Positions 1 to 13,497 of a stretch of 64,000 nt of DNA are shown one piece after another. A model generated the notes under the pieces. The model had not been told where the DNA came from. It searched no databases and worked only from the letters and a program-made list of their open reading frames with translations. Numbering within the stretch: position 1 is the first letter of the stretch; each line of letters begins with the position of its first letter. Source of the stretch: Xylogone sp. PMI_703 (lineage: Eukaryota; Ascomycota; Leotiomycetes); assembly GCA_021399445.1 (NCBI GenBank), contig JAJTUQ010000004.1, forward strand, positions 992,001 to 1,056,000, read 5' to 3'. Both the position numbers and the translations under genes were made by a program.

Positions 1-512
1 CATAAGTCTCTTCGCCATCGGGTGTCTGGACAACTACCCACGCTTTACTGTCATCTTGGCCTACACCTGTAGCTCTGTGATTCATTTTGATCTCTGCTGT
101 GGGCTGTTTCTCCAGATGCCTATAGATAATTTCAATCATTTCTCCTAGTGGAAGGCAGACCATTCGGAACGGATAATCAGCGGGAATGTCACTATTATCT
201 ATCCCAGCGATGAAACTACCATCCTTTTTCCTCCACGCAACGCCACCAGGCACAAATCCTTTCTCATGTATTTCATGTAACACGCCTGCGCGGCTTAGCT
301 CGACTGCCGATGGTGGAGCATAATGGCAGGCGCGAGGTTGATTATCAAGTGTGTCCGATGCCTCGAGGACCTGAACATGCACTCCCTGTTTGGCTAATAG
401 AAGGCCTAAGAGGAGCCCGCTAGGACCCGCTCCAACGATTATAATCTATACAAAAGCATGGTAATATTAGCAGAAGAACTAGAGTGGTTGCAGGCAGATA
501 AGATACCTTCAT
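1..512 (-). CDS. FAD-dependent aromatic-ring monooxygenase (PHBH type), N-terminal part, cut by window edge
   Basis: Complement of 446-512 spliced to 1-445. The start ATG at 510-512 encodes Met-Lys, followed by a 61-nt intron (446-506, GTATCT...TATAG). Exon 2 opens at once into the FAD-binding beta-alpha-beta motif: IIIVGAGPSGLLLG, then an acidic end of strand 2 (VQVLEA). Next comes a conserved stretch around Arg (QPRACHY) that is typical of the PHBH/phenol-hydroxylase flavoprotein monooxygenases. These enzymes hydroxylate phenolic or related substrates with NAD(P)H and O2. The C-terminal NAD(P)H/FAD motifs lie outside the window. The gene is divergent from the P450 at 836, with 323 bp between the two starts, which suggests a shared promoter and one pathway. 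Substrate is unknown. Confidence 0.85.
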
Positions 513-835
513 TTAAAGTAGTTATTTTGATGCAGACATATGCGAGGGGACATTAACGCTGTTTTATCATTATTCATCATCCTCTGTCGGCCTTATATTG
601 TCCGCCTCAACACATTAAGGAGGCCACGGAGGTGGAGGTGGTCAACTTGAAGTATACAGCGAGGTCTAAGAACTCCGCAGCGATTGCATAAAGCCATTTT
701 GCGGGGCTACCAATTGCCCCGCCCCTTATGTTTGATTATACATTGCCTAGCATTCTACAGCATGGCTTCGTACATACTACTCTCATATTCTCTTGCATAC
801 CGATCCTATTTGCTTTAATTGATTAACTATTCAAG
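513..835. promoter_or_regulatory. Shared divergent promoter region, FAD monooxygenase / P450
   Basis: A 323-bp spacer lies between two divergent start codons. It includes a GGAGG-repeat stretch at about 617-645. I recognise no specific regulator site; the promoter role follows from gene layout only. Confidence 0.45.
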
Positions 836-2542
836 ATGTTGTATTTCATATTTGCAATTCTTGGGGCTGCACTAGCTCTGGCTGTACTACACAAGTGGTT
901 GCGAGATCCAACTCCCAGGGGATATCGTAAAGTACCTGGTCCAAAAGGGATACCTTTTCTGGGAAGTACGCTTGAACTATCCAATCGTCCTCAGAAAGAA
1001 TTTAAAAGATGGGCTAAAGAGTATGGTGAGATATATAAGATTCAGTTGGGTTGGAATACATGGTATATGCTCAACAGCCCTGAAGCTGTCAAAGAGATTA
1101 TGGACAAGCAATCTCTGTATACTTCTTCTCGTGTCCCTATGCCCGTCACATCCGATGCTCTATCTGGTGGTATGCGGTTCTTGCTCATGCCATATGGTCC
1201 AGAATGGAGAAAATTACGATCTATGAGCCACAAGCTCTTGACGCCCAAAATGTCAAACACGTTCAAACCAAGCCAGGAATTCGAATCCCTACAGCTACTT
1301 TATGACATATTAACCAATAATAATAATGATCGCGAGTTCTATATGCATGTTAGGAGATATACTGTTTCAGTTATTATGACTTCAACATATGGAAGGAGGG
1401 TGCCAATTTGGGTAAGTGCTCCCTCTTTATGGCAAAAAACGCCCATGTTTGTTGATATGTCTTGAGCAGGATTGCGAAGATGTCCGTGAGATTTACGGTC
1501 TAATGAAAGACTTCTCGGAAATCGCAGCTCCTGGGAAATACTTGGCAGATACTATTCCTCCACTAGGCAAATTACCAGTAGCATTGCAGTGGTGGAGAAA
1601 GTCCATCCTTCCTCTTCAGCAGCGTCAAGCCATCATCTGGATGAAATATTGGACAAGCCTAAAAATCAAGATGGATACAGGACAGGCGCCAGAGTGCTTT
1701 GTGAAGCAATGTATTGAGACCGACTATGAGAAACAGGGTATTACGGAGCTCCAAGCTGCATTCCTTGCAGGATGTAAGTAACACTCATCTGTGTAAATTT
1801 CAGTGATAATTAAACATAAACCGCAGCGATGATTGAGGCAGGGTCAGAAACAACATCTTCTGCTTTGAACACATGTATCCTGTACCTTTCTGGTCATCCT
1901 CAAGTCCGGTCTCGTGCACATGAGGAGCTAAATAGAGTTGTTGGAAACAATCGTTTACCCACTTTCGAAGACGAGCCGTTCCTACCCTATATTTGCGCTA
2001 TAGTCAAGGAGACTCTAAGGATCAGGCCCGTCACCAATATAGGGACGCCACATTATACTACAGCGCCTATCACTTACAAGGATTTTTTTATTCCGGAAGG
2101 TAGCATAGTTGCAATTCAGCAATACGCAATTCACTTTAACCCTGCTTATTACTCCGATCCCGACGAGTTCAAGCCGGAACGATACCTAGGCCATTCACTA
2201 AAAGCAGGTGCCTCTGCTGCGTCCTTCAATCCCTACGACCGAGACCACTTTGGTTTTGGCGCAGGTAGAAGGATTTGTGCAGGCTTGCATCTGGCTGAAA
2301 ATAGCTTGTTTATTACAGTAGCAAGAATCCTGTGGTTGTTTGATATCCTACCGCCACTAGGTCCAGACAAGAGGGAGTTACCGGTTGATCTTTCCGACGA
2401 TGCTTATGAATCTGGAGGTAATACTTTACCAAAACGTTTTGCTGCCAGATTTATTCCACGAAATTCTGAAGTAGTGGATGTGCTAAAGTCAGAATGGGAA
2501 AATATCAAAGATTCGTCTACGTTTAGAATAACTAAAGCTTAG
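836..2542 (+). CDS. Cytochrome P450 monooxygenase (microsomal, CYP64/OrdA-like group)
   Basis: Join 836-1411, 1470-1773, 1827-2542 gives 531 aa, the normal length for a fungal class II P450. An N-terminal membrane anchor (about residues 1-20) and a proline-rich hinge (VPGPKGIPFLGS) place it in the ER membrane. Visible signatures: I-helix AGSETT at about 298-303, K-helix ETLR at about 355-358, PERY, and the haem loop FGFGAGRRICAG with Cys at about 444. Introns of 58 and 53 nt close the frame exactly at the conserved I-helix. The overall pattern is like the O-methylsterigmatocystin oxidoreductase-like P450s common in secondary-metabolite clusters, but that similarity is a family impression and the substrate is unknown. 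It sits between the divergent FAD monooxygenase and the MFS gene, supporting a pathway role. Confidence 0.92.
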
Positions 2543-3203
2543 ATAAATGCATTAGTATGCACTAAGGTAACCTTCCCAGAAGTAATAGTAGCTGAATCTT
2601 AGAATAACAATCCTAAGCATCTTTCATCTTATCTCAAATCTAACTATAAACGTCCATAGAGCATACCTAGCTCTAAGCCACTTAACAATTACACATCTAC
2701 GGCTTGCTAAAGACTGCAAAACTTCTCAGACGATGGGGTAGTTCAATCTTCTCCACAAGGACTATAAGAAGCTAGTATTATTAACCAATTGATGCCAGAA
2801 TGAGTTAGGAAGAGTAAAGAGTATTTTGTGTTGCTGAATAAGATTGATGCTAAATTGTGGCCCTGGTCAAGAAGTTGCGGGGCTGGCCCCACATAACACA
2901 ACCTTGTATAGACGTTGTGGAGTTGATTTTGGGGAACAAGAAGATGCTACCCAGCAAATTGAATGTATCAAGTCTCCTGAAATTTAGGACAGTTTATCCG
3001 TCGTGGTGTTGCTCCAATTCTTGCATTGTTTGTGTGTCTCTGACAAAGTGTGTTGGATAGTTCTGTTCAAGTATTCTTTTAAACTGTTATGCCTCGTTTG
3101 CAAGTTGATGCTTTAAATGTATTTCATTGTAAATGCTATGGCTGGTTCTGGGGATAGAGCTTTATTTGAGATTGAGGGCAATTAAACAATTTACCCAGTG
3201 CTA
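2543..3203. other. Intergenic, no recognised gene
   Basis: This is the spacer between the convergent P450 and MFS genes. A 67-codon open stretch at 2857-3060 has no recognisable motif, so I do not call it a gene. Confidence 0.5.
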
Positions 3204-4938
3204 CTACTCTTCATGGGTTCTTATATGCATCTTCTCCAACAAATTATTCCTTGCCCAATAACTTCGATAACGTTTCCCATAGAAAAACATGACAGGTAGA
3301 GTCCCCATCATTGCAAAAGCCACAGCACCCCATACATAGAAAACGTGCTTTGGTCCTGCTGACGCGGTCCAATTATTAACAAAGTAACTGAAACCAAAGA
3401 GAACGATATTCTTAACAGCCATACTCGCAATGAAGATCTCGTTGGACATGCTCCGATAAGCATCAAGTGCGTAGCTGGCAGTTCCAATGCAAACAAACAT
3501 AACCCCAAAGAGCATAAGGCCATGCATAAATGCCGTAGCGTATGGGCTAGCACCACGAGCTACTAGCACCCCAAATCCCATAAGGCCTGCACCAGAGCAA
3601 ACGCCAAATATACACGGGACGAGGCGGTACTCAGGTTCATATACCCCTTTATTGTGCCGAGCGCACCATTTGATAAAAGGGTCGGACAATGCACCAAGAA
3701 TGATAGTACCCAAGGCGCCTCCAATAAAAGGCCCTAGTGAGAGGTAGCCAATACTTTCAGAGTTGAACAAATATGGAGGTGCCGCAAACAGCTGGGCCAG
3801 GACAAATGCAATGACCACATACAGAACGACGGACATGGAATTCAATATGAGAACCCAGGTGACAGCAATATTGGTGACAACAGCAACTGGGGCTATCAGG
3901 AGTTGACACATATTTTCGTTCGAGTATGTGCCAGTGAAGATGGCAAGTTCCTGAATAAAAGTCTTCCTCTTATACATTTTGGGTTCATTTGGAGAAACAT
4001 GTGAGACGGCTACGTTTTCCTCATGGCTTATCGTTGATGCCGGTTTTCCAGTATTCATTTTCTCTTGGTATTCTAGTGCGGCAAGGTCTTTGAGGTTATC
4101 ATTTACGTTTTCGTCAATTTCGTAGCGGCGATCGCGGTTGTAGCTAGTTTCTGGTACAAATAAGAATTGCAAAACTGTTTGGATACCCCCAAACAAAATT
4201 AGGAAGTGGTAGCTTTTGAATATGGTTAGTTGAGCCTTACAATGTGGGCATTCCTAATACGTACAGATACCTCCAACCAAGATTGTTTGCAATTGGGCCA
4301 GCGACAACCGCTGTGAGATTAGATATTCCAGCCAGAATAAAATTGATACATGAAGCATATAGGCCGCGTTCATGGACGAAGAACAAGTCGCTAATAAGAG
4401 TGAAAATTACCGATTCATACGGAGCAATAGCAAATCCCTGGAGGATCCTGGAGGTGAGGATACCGTTATAAGTTGGGACCGTTGAGCCAACAATATCAGC
4501 GACCAAGCAGATGAGCGAACCAAAAAGGAAAACTGGCCGCTTTCCCCATCTTCGAGAGATGGCAGAGAAGATAGGACCAGTTACACCAACCACAAGGGTC
4601 TGATACCCCGAGGTGAGAACCAGCGCTGCAATAGTGCTGTCAACTTCTACAGCAATATTCGCGAAGGCAGCATTGAGCATGGCGCTGATAACTGCGGCGT
4701 AGAGAATGGCGCCCAGGCTGGTGATCCCCAGGGCAGTCAGTTTCTTCCATTTTGGCCAGTTGAGAGGATCATTTGGGTCGTCAGAAGGCTGTGGGATCAG
4801 AACAATATTTGCATTGCGACCTTTACCGTGTTTGAGACCCCCTGTAATGTCGCTGGAGTGAGCTGCACTCTCTTCCAGGATAGCAGTGCCAGGAACATGA
4901 AGAAGCTCCTTGTCTTCGAGGATACCGAGAAATGGCAT
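3204..4938 (-). CDS. MFS transporter (DHA1/HOL1-like drug:proton antiporter type)
   Basis: Complement of join(3204-4212, 4271-4938) gives 558 aa. The cytosolic N-terminus carries the DPNDPLNWPKWKK motif that marks fungal DHA1/HOL1-like MFS proteins. Twelve hydrophobic segments are visible, with the loop 2-3 motif (SRRWGKRPVFLFG) and a long central cytosolic loop after FVPETSYNRDRRYE. For the intron I prefer the 58-nt form (4213-4270), because it restores the family pattern GW-x-Y-x-F-x-I; a 28-nt alternative donor at 4240 would be too short. It shares a 710-bp divergent region with the VAO-like oxidase and probably exports or imports a cluster compound. Substrate unknown. Confidence 0.88.
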
Positions 4939-5648
4939 TTTGCAGGCTCATTAGCATGTATAGCCGGATAGAAAACAGAATGAAGGGGAGCTTGAAGCTG
5001 AGATCACGGAAGGGTGAAGGAGAGGGGAAACCCCAGGGATAAATTCTGTGCATTATAGAATATCCAGCTCTAAATGTAACACTACCTCATTGGGAAAGAG
5101 TGGAAGTTCGGTAGAGCCAGTACTGTCCATACGTACCATTGGGGATGTGGGGCTCCACACAAATGGCCTTGTCAACGCAATTTGCATAATGTCTCATGCT
5201 TGTGATAGGAGAAGCCCTTCTCCGCAGAATAAAACATAGGCTATTAACAATCTCTGGGGAAGATTTGCGGGGAAGCTGTAGAATAGCTTCTACCCCAGGA
5301 CACGGAGGAAGACCTGGGTGGTGGAGAAGCTCGGGATAAAAAAAAATGAGAAGTTGGAGATCATGAGTTCCAATTGAATTCAATTGCCTAGACCCTCTAA
5401 ACATGAATAAGGCCGCTTTCGACAATTTAGGGACGTAAGCTACTACGTGAGTTGAATGGTTAAAGCTAGCTAGCCCCACAAGAATGATATTCACTCACTA
5501 AACATCTCACCCTCAACTAGTTACGAACATTCCATAATATCTTAAAATAAGTGTCTTCTACTTCCTCTTTACATCGCAAATAGATCGATTGTATACATGT
5601 AGCATTTGACATCAATCTCATAACGCGAAATTATACCACAAAGTGATC
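4939..5648. promoter_or_regulatory. Divergent intergenic region, MFS transporter / VAO-type oxidase
   Basis: This 710-bp stretch lies between the two divergent starts. It has short open frames with no family signature. A promoter role is inferred from orientation; no specific operator was recognised. Confidence 0.4.
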
Positions 5649-7666
<2,018 letters not shown>

Positions 7667-8317
7667 AACATATTATGCCTGTGTATTCTATGTCCGCGCA
7701 TAGTTGAAAGGCCGCGTTATTTTCCGTAGTTAAGACCAGGTCACAAATTCGCATCATTGGGTAATCGTATCCACATGGGTGTATAAACCGTAAAGAAGCC
7801 GATATTTCCGCTAACGCCATTCTCAGTTCCAAGTGATATCGGAATGCAATATTTTGACAACTGGATTTCTTACCATTGATGAGCAGTATAAATGCCGTTT
7901 ATGTCCGAGTCGGTGCAGTAATTACCACGACGGGCAGAATGAAGGCTCCGAGTTATTATTAAAGTCCAACTTCAGACAGATAAACGTGTTGGAATAAATG
8001 GGATTCCAAGAGAGAGCCACGAGGTATACCATAGCTGAATCAATAGCTATATTTTATATATATAGTAGTATCATGTACATAGCCAACACTATCAACATGC
8101 TAACTAACCTTTCTATTCACGAATTATTATCCTACGAGCCTGGTCATTCTAACTATCGCATTATAATATCATTGCTATGGCTTTATCACGACAAGAACGG
8201 TTGCAGTTAGCAGCTATAGATCCAGAGTTAGTTGAGGTACCGACCCATTGTAACTGATATTAACGCTCGCATGTTAACATCCGTAAAAAGTTTCTGAAAA
8301 CAACCACTCCTCCAAAG
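7667..8317. other. Intergenic, no recognised gene
   Basis: An AT-rich 651-bp spacer between the VAO-type oxidase and the esterase, which are in tandem. It should hold the 3' end of one and the promoter of the other. No motif stood out. Confidence 0.45.
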
Positions 8318-9250
8318 ATGGATACATCTGACCCCGCCAAGCTCATTGCAGGCTTGAGAGCACTTAATAAGAGTCGTTACCAGCCGCCCAGCCCTGACAG
8401 CGGCGTTGTCGAGCTTGATATCTTTTACCCTGCGCGGGATGGGCACAAATTACGTGCACACATCTACGAACCGACTGACAAGTCTGTCACACCGCGACCT
8501 CTCGTTGTCTATTTCCACGGAGGTGGATGGACGATTGGCTCCCCAGAAGACACTGCAGCATCTTGTCGAAATCTAGTGCAGAAGTTGGGGGTAGTATGTA
8601 TTGCCCCATCATATCGCCAGGGGCCTGAAGATCCATTTCCGGCTGGCATCAACGATGCGTGGGATGGGGTACAGTGGATCGCTGCACATGCTGAGTCGGA
8701 ACTCAATGTGTCTCTTTCAGATGGGTTTATTGTTGGGGGCTCTTCACCCGGAGCTAATATGACTGCAGTCATAAGTCATCTTGCTCGTGATGAGGGCTTA
8801 CAGCCTCCTATTACGGGGTTGTTCCTACTCGCTCCTCCGATCTTACTAGAAGAGGCGAAAGAGGCCCTGCCAGAAAAATACAGGGAGATGTACCTCTCCC
8901 GTACACAAAAAGAATGTGTGAATGCCCCAGTGCTCAGTCCCGCTCTCGAAAAATTATTCCTGAATTCCGTCCGAGGAGACCCAAAATCCCCTCTATTTGT
9001 GCCATATATTTGGCCAACGAGTCACAAAGATTTGCCGAGGACCTACTTTCAAGTCTGTGGAATGGACCTCTTACGAGATGAATGTATGATTTACGAACAG
9101 GTGCTACGGGAGGATAATGGAGCTGAGACCAAGCTTGATATTTATCCTGGCATGCCTCATATTTTCTGGGGTCTGTTCCCTCATTTGACGCAGGGTAAAA
9201 AGGCAGCTGCAGATCTTGAGGCAGGAATCAAGTGGCTACTAAGGAAGTAA
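8318..9250 (+). CDS. Alpha/beta-hydrolase fold esterase (HSL / arylacetamide deacetylase-like)
   Basis: A single exon of 310 aa, the normal size for the family. The oxyanion-hole motif HGGGW is at residues 67-71. The nucleophile elbow GSSPG (Ser143) fits GxSxG, although the usual DSAGG is changed to SSPGA. Asp250 (GMDLLRDE) and His281 (GMPHIFWG) complete the triad. Such enzymes hydrolyse carboxylic esters of small or aromatic alcohols, and several act in fungal biosynthetic or catabolic clusters. There is no signal peptide, so it is probably cytosolic. It lies downstream of and in tandem with the VAO-type oxidase, so ester cleavage in the same pathway is plausible but not shown. Confidence 0.9.
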   Translation: MDTSDPAKLIAGLRALNKSRYQPPSPDSGVVELDIFYPARDGHKLRAHIYEPTDKSVTPRPLVVYFHGGGWTIGSPEDTAASCRNLVQKLGVVCIAPSYRQGPEDPFPAGINDAWDGVQWIAAHAESELNVSLSDGFIVGGSSPGANMTAVISHLARDEGLQPPITGLFLLAPPILLEEAKEALPEKYREMYLSRTQKECVNAPVLSPALEKLFLNSVRGDPKSPLFVPYIWPTSHKDLPRTYFQVCGMDLLRDECMIYEQVLREDNGAETKLDIYPGMPHIFWGLFPHLTQGKKAAADLEAGIKWLLRK

Positions 9251-9597
9251 CATCAGCGGTAGTGGATATTACGAGTTTTTGCAACCGATGAAGAAGATAT
9301 ACAGTTGATACGAAGTTCGCGCGTCTCTACTCAACACAAATCGAGTCCTCAAGCACTGTCAGTTAATTAATATTTACATTCTCTGTTATTTAGTTATATT
9401 AAGTTAAAACGATGTCCGGGTGACGTAGTTGTCGTGACGCTCTCAGTCTGAACCCCAACCGCACTATATTAAAATACTCTCATGACACTCGCATAATTTA
9501 TATCCGTCGACATTACAGTACTCCTACCAAATTACATATCCTAATAAAATTCTTTATCTTGCCTAGCATTGCATAGAGAGCAAGGCCCTCTACCAAA
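9251..9597. other. Intergenic / promoter of the F-box gene
   Basis: A 347-bp AT-rich stretch before the F-box start. TATATTAAAATAC-like sequence at about 9465 could serve as a core promoter; I see nothing else. Confidence 0.35.
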
Positions 9598-11049
9598 ATG
9601 CCGCCTGCCTCCAGCCAAAAGCATCTACTCAAGCCTTCTAAGTGCTATATCTCTTCCTTACCAAATGAAGTCTTATTCGAAATCTTCTCTTGTGTCTTGT
9701 GTGAAGAGCGGAAGCGCAAACATCTGTCCGTGACTCTCGTTTGCAAAAGATGGAGAGAGATTTGTGAAAGAATTTTATACCGAGAATTGCGTCTTTGTTG
9801 TTACCTACCGCCGCTGGAACGACAATTCTCGACGGAATATACTGAAGAGTTGCAAATGTATCCTGAAGAGATGGATATGCTCCTGCGTATCGAAAAGGTC
9901 TCGCAGGCTTTCGATACCCGACCGCAACTCGCCTCGTATCTCCGTGTAATCGATTTCACGATTTACCATGAAGATCCTATTGTCTTTCAAAATCTTACTG
10001 GGATTGTAAGATGCTCTGCATCGTTGCGCTCTGTAAATATTCATTCGCGAACTTGGACTGAGAGAATATTACATCCACTTGATCCACAAACTATGGTAAC
10101 CGACTGGCTGCCTCTCATGAAAGCAATCTCAGATCTCCAATATCTTGAGAAATTGACCTTACTAGACTTCAACGACTATGAGCTTTGCTTTTTGGTCTAT
10201 GAGTGTTGTGCCTTGTTATCTCCACCAACCTTGAAAGTACTGCAATGTAAATCTGCTGAGTACGCAAACGGGAGAGATGATATAGCTGGTCCAAGGAGCC
10301 TAGAAGAATGGACACTACGGAACAAGTATTGCAATGAAAATATCCTTTCTCTGGAAGTAACTTTGTCAGGCATCTCTGCTTATATGGCCGGACTAGTTAT
10401 ACATCATCCGAAAGCTCTTACCAGTCTCTCACTGAAAGTACCTCCCTACTCTGATAATAGTTATACAATAAAGGATCTGCAGAAACTTCTAGATATACAT
10501 CGGTCTTCCTTAAAGAGGATTAAAGTAAGCATGATAAGAGAAACCGGCCTTGACATGCTGGACTTCTCGAAGTTCATATATCTAGAGGAATTGAGCATGT
10601 CTCCTTATAATATTACGGGATGCGAAACGCCAGCCAATGCGATCAAGAAGCTCAGTGCGCCAAACCTCCAGTGCCTGAACTTAGATTTCGAGACAGACTG
10701 GCTCGAATTTACTGAAGAGCGCACAAAATGGATTCAAGAATTTGCGGCCCTATTGGATCCCCAGAGTAAGCTGAAGAAGATCTTCCTCAAATATGATGGG
10801 CTTGACGACCCTCACTACTGCCCTTCTACCATCCCATGGCCATGGGCAATTATAGATGCCGTAAAACAGTGCGTTGAGCAGCTTGGATTGACGCTGGAAT
10901 ACTCAAGACCAAAATTCACCAGAGAGGAGTGGGATAACATGGTTGAGCGGAACGGTGAGGATTGTAGGTATCACCGCGAGGTTCCCTGGTGCGAGAGCTG
11001 CTACGGATCCGATGCGGGTGACTTATGGAATGAAGTGGTACTGGGCTGA
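9598..11049 (+). CDS. F-box domain protein
   Basis: A single exon of 483 aa. The F-box lies at about residues 18-62: SSLPNEVLFEIFSCV, then LSVTLVCKRWREIC and LYRELRL. F-box proteins bind Skp1 and bring substrates to SCF ubiquitin ligases. The remainder is alternating leucine-rich helix/strand sequence resembling the irregular leucine-rich repeats of fungal F-box proteins, followed by an acidic C-terminal tail. No WD40 repeats are seen. The target is unknown, and there is no obvious functional tie to the metabolic cluster upstream or the transporter downstream. Confidence 0.88.
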   Translation: MPPASSQKHLLKPSKCYISSLPNEVLFEIFSCVLCEERKRKHLSVTLVCKRWREICERILYRELRLCCYLPPLERQFSTEYTEELQMYPEEMDMLLRIEKVSQAFDTRPQLASYLRVIDFTIYHEDPIVFQNLTGIVRCSASLRSVNIHSRTWTERILHPLDPQTMVTDWLPLMKAISDLQYLEKLTLLDFNDYELCFLVYECCALLSPPTLKVLQCKSAEYANGRDDIAGPRSLEEWTLRNKYCNENILSLEVTLSGISAYMAGLVIHHPKALTSLSLKVPPYSDNSYTIKDLQKLLDIHRSSLKRIKVSMIRETGLDMLDFSKFIYLEELSMSPYNITGCETPANAIKKLSAPNLQCLNLDFETDWLEFTEERTKWIQEFAALLDPQSKLKKIFLKYDGLDDPHYCPSTIPWPWAIIDAVKQCVEQLGLTLEYSRPKFTREEWDNMVERNGEDCRYHREVPWCESCYGSDAGDLWNEVVLG

Positions 11050-11654
11050 TGGAATTACTGGAGGGTTGTGAAAATTTTGGAGTGGATTGTGAGAATACAT
11101 CGGAGGTTGAGTTAAATTGAACAAATGGCTTGGTATTGTCCTTTATTTGATTATAGCTATTAATCACTTGATAAGTCAACCACAACTAGCTACAACCTAA
11201 TAACATAATAAATTTCGTCTTTTCTACACCGCCGTATATAATATTGAGTAAGTGAGTAGCAAATAGGTCTTTAAGTAGATTGATCATGTGACCGCCTCGA
11301 GCAGCTTCCTGATTCGTGCCCTTGCATGATGGTCACGTGGAGATGCCAATGCTGGGTGCTGATTCGCTTTTTGACTCTATTGATACTCCACCCAGTTGAC
11401 GGCGCAGCCAGTGAGACGCGCGCAATTCCTTGTCCAGCTTATCTTTGCTGAATCACCAAATCCCCCAGCACGATAACGCCATTCGCAATGCTGATAGCGC
11501 AATCCCATCAGCAGAAATGTGCCGGGGGGGAGGATGCGACATTGCGCAGGATGCTGGGCTACCGTAGAATAATTAATTATGGTTATATCAGGGTCCAGAT
11601 CCATCTAAGATCCTCTATCACAATAACAGTGTTGGAACTTGTCCAGCCTCGAGC
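11050..11654. promoter_or_regulatory. Intergenic region upstream of the amino-acid transporter
   Basis: This 605-bp stretch contains TCATGTGAC (about 11284) and GGTCACGTGG (about 11331), the second with a perfect CACGTG E-box, plus a G-run at about 11524. Regulation of the downstream transporter by a bHLH factor is possible but is inference from motif presence only. Confidence 0.35.
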
Positions 11655-13497
11655 ATGTCGACCGTCCTTACCTATCCCGACGAGAAACAGGAGCCGGTCC
11701 CGGGCTACGCAGATGGGCTGCATTCCGATGGCGAGGGATCCGATACCGTGATCAAGGCGCTCGTGGCAGAAGGTAAGAAGAAGGAATCAAGAAACTTACA
11801 GATTCATCCAGTCCGATCCTTGACTATTTGTGTCTTCAAGTAATCAATTGACTGACGAGAACTCTCCGTTTGCAGACCACCAGCATGAAATCAAGCTCCG
11901 AACCATGTCCTGGCAAAAGGCCGCCTGGTTGCTCGCTGGAGACCAGGTCTGTCTGGCCATCATGGCGCAAACATGGTCGCTCTCGTAAGTGCACTTTTTT
12001 ATTGTTGTTCAGCACAAGACATTATAATTGAGATATATATTTGGAACAAGAAACGGTTATCAGAACTCTTTGGATATTCCCATGCATCATTCACCATACT
12101 GTACTTGCAATGCTGACTCTTTCATACCTACAGTGTCCTAGGATGGGTCCCAGGCATCATCACAATGCTCGTATCCGGCTCTCTCTTTTTGATCACCTCC
12201 ATCACAATGCACAAATACATCATGAAGCACCCTGAGATCAAGGATATTTGTAAGTCTCGGATTTTGCTCAGCCATACACGCCTTTCTTTTGACCTGGAAA
12301 CGGACTATAGATGGATCAAACTAATGAATAAAGGCGATTTTGGATTCTACATCTTTGGGAAGAGTCGACTGGCCTACGAATTCAGCGGCTTCATGTTGCT
12401 CGCCAACAACATCCTTCTCATCGGCTTCCACGTCCTCACTGGTGCCAGGATCCTTAACACGTTGTCAGATCACTCGCAGTGCACTGTTGTCTTCTCAGTA
12501 ATTGTGATGTTAATGGGCATCGTCATGTCTGCACCCCGGACTTTGCACCACGTCTCGTTCATGTCCATGTTTTCAGGTGAGAATACCTAAATACTCTTTT
12601 TCTTTAGGTTTGTCCTAGATCCTTGATTGCTAATAATACCGGGTTTCCACCCTCACAGCTGCCTGCATGGGGATAGCTATCCTACTCTTCCTCATTTTCT
12701 CCGGTATCGAGGATGCACCACTCTATGGATACAACGGTAACTACCCTTCCGACGGACTGGTCCGGACTTACGCTTTCCCTCTCCCCGGTACGACCTGGGT
12801 CAACTGCATGAACGCGGTATTGAACATCTCATTCTTGTGGGTACCCCAGATTCTCTTCCCAACCTTCATCGCCGAGATGGAGCGTCCGCAAGATTTCCCA
12901 AAGTCCCTTGCCGTTCTTACGGGACTCTCCGTCTTCTTGTTCATTGTTCCGCCTACAATTGGATTCAGATATCTGGGACAGTATTCAACGGCACCAGCAT
13001 TCGGTAGCCTGGGCGTGGTCTCCTATAAAAAGGCCTCCTTCGCATTTGTCATTGTTCCAACATTGGTGATTGGTGTCATCTACGCCAACGTTACGGCTAA
13101 GTTCATCTACTTCCGGATTCTAGGCAAGTCAAGACACGCGCATAGTAACACTGTCATTGGGTGGGGTGTTTGGGCCATTGTAATGGCTGTGATCTGGGCC
13201 ATCGCTTTCATCTTCTCCGAGGTCGTCCCCAGCATGGGAGACTTCCTTTCTCTCCTCGGCGCTGCCTTTGACTCCTTTTTCGGGTTTATCTACTTTGCTG
13301 TTGCATATTGGCAACTTTACAAGGGCAAGCTGTTCACCGGATTAGGTAGATCTGTTATGACAGCCATTCATATATTTGTACTGGCTTGCGGGTTGTTTCT
13401 TCTTGGCCCGGGACTTTACGCCGCCGTGGAAGCCATCATCGCCGATTACTCCAGTGACGTTCGGCCGTCTTTTAGCTGCGCAAATTTGGCTATCTGA
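11655..13497 (+). CDS. AAAP-family amino-acid transporter
   Basis: Join 11655-11772, 11876-11984, 12134-12249, 12334-12576, 12659-13497 gives 474 aa. The N-terminal tail is polar and cytosolic. The first membrane segment is entered through KLRTMSWQKAAWLLAGDQVC, as in Mtr/AVT-like neutral amino-acid permeases. About eleven hydrophobic segments follow, including the signature region around LGWVPGIITMLVSG and FLIVPPTIGFRYLG. Four introns (103, 149, 84 and 82 nt) close the frame. The family moves neutral amino acids across the plasma or vacuolar membrane with protons. Splice phases agree at every junction, so the model is firm; the exact substrate and membrane are not. Confidence 0.9.

Noticed and set aside
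4213..4240. 28-nt intron in the MFS gene
   Set aside because: Too short for fungi. An upstream donor at 4270 gives a 58-nt intron and restores the family motif.
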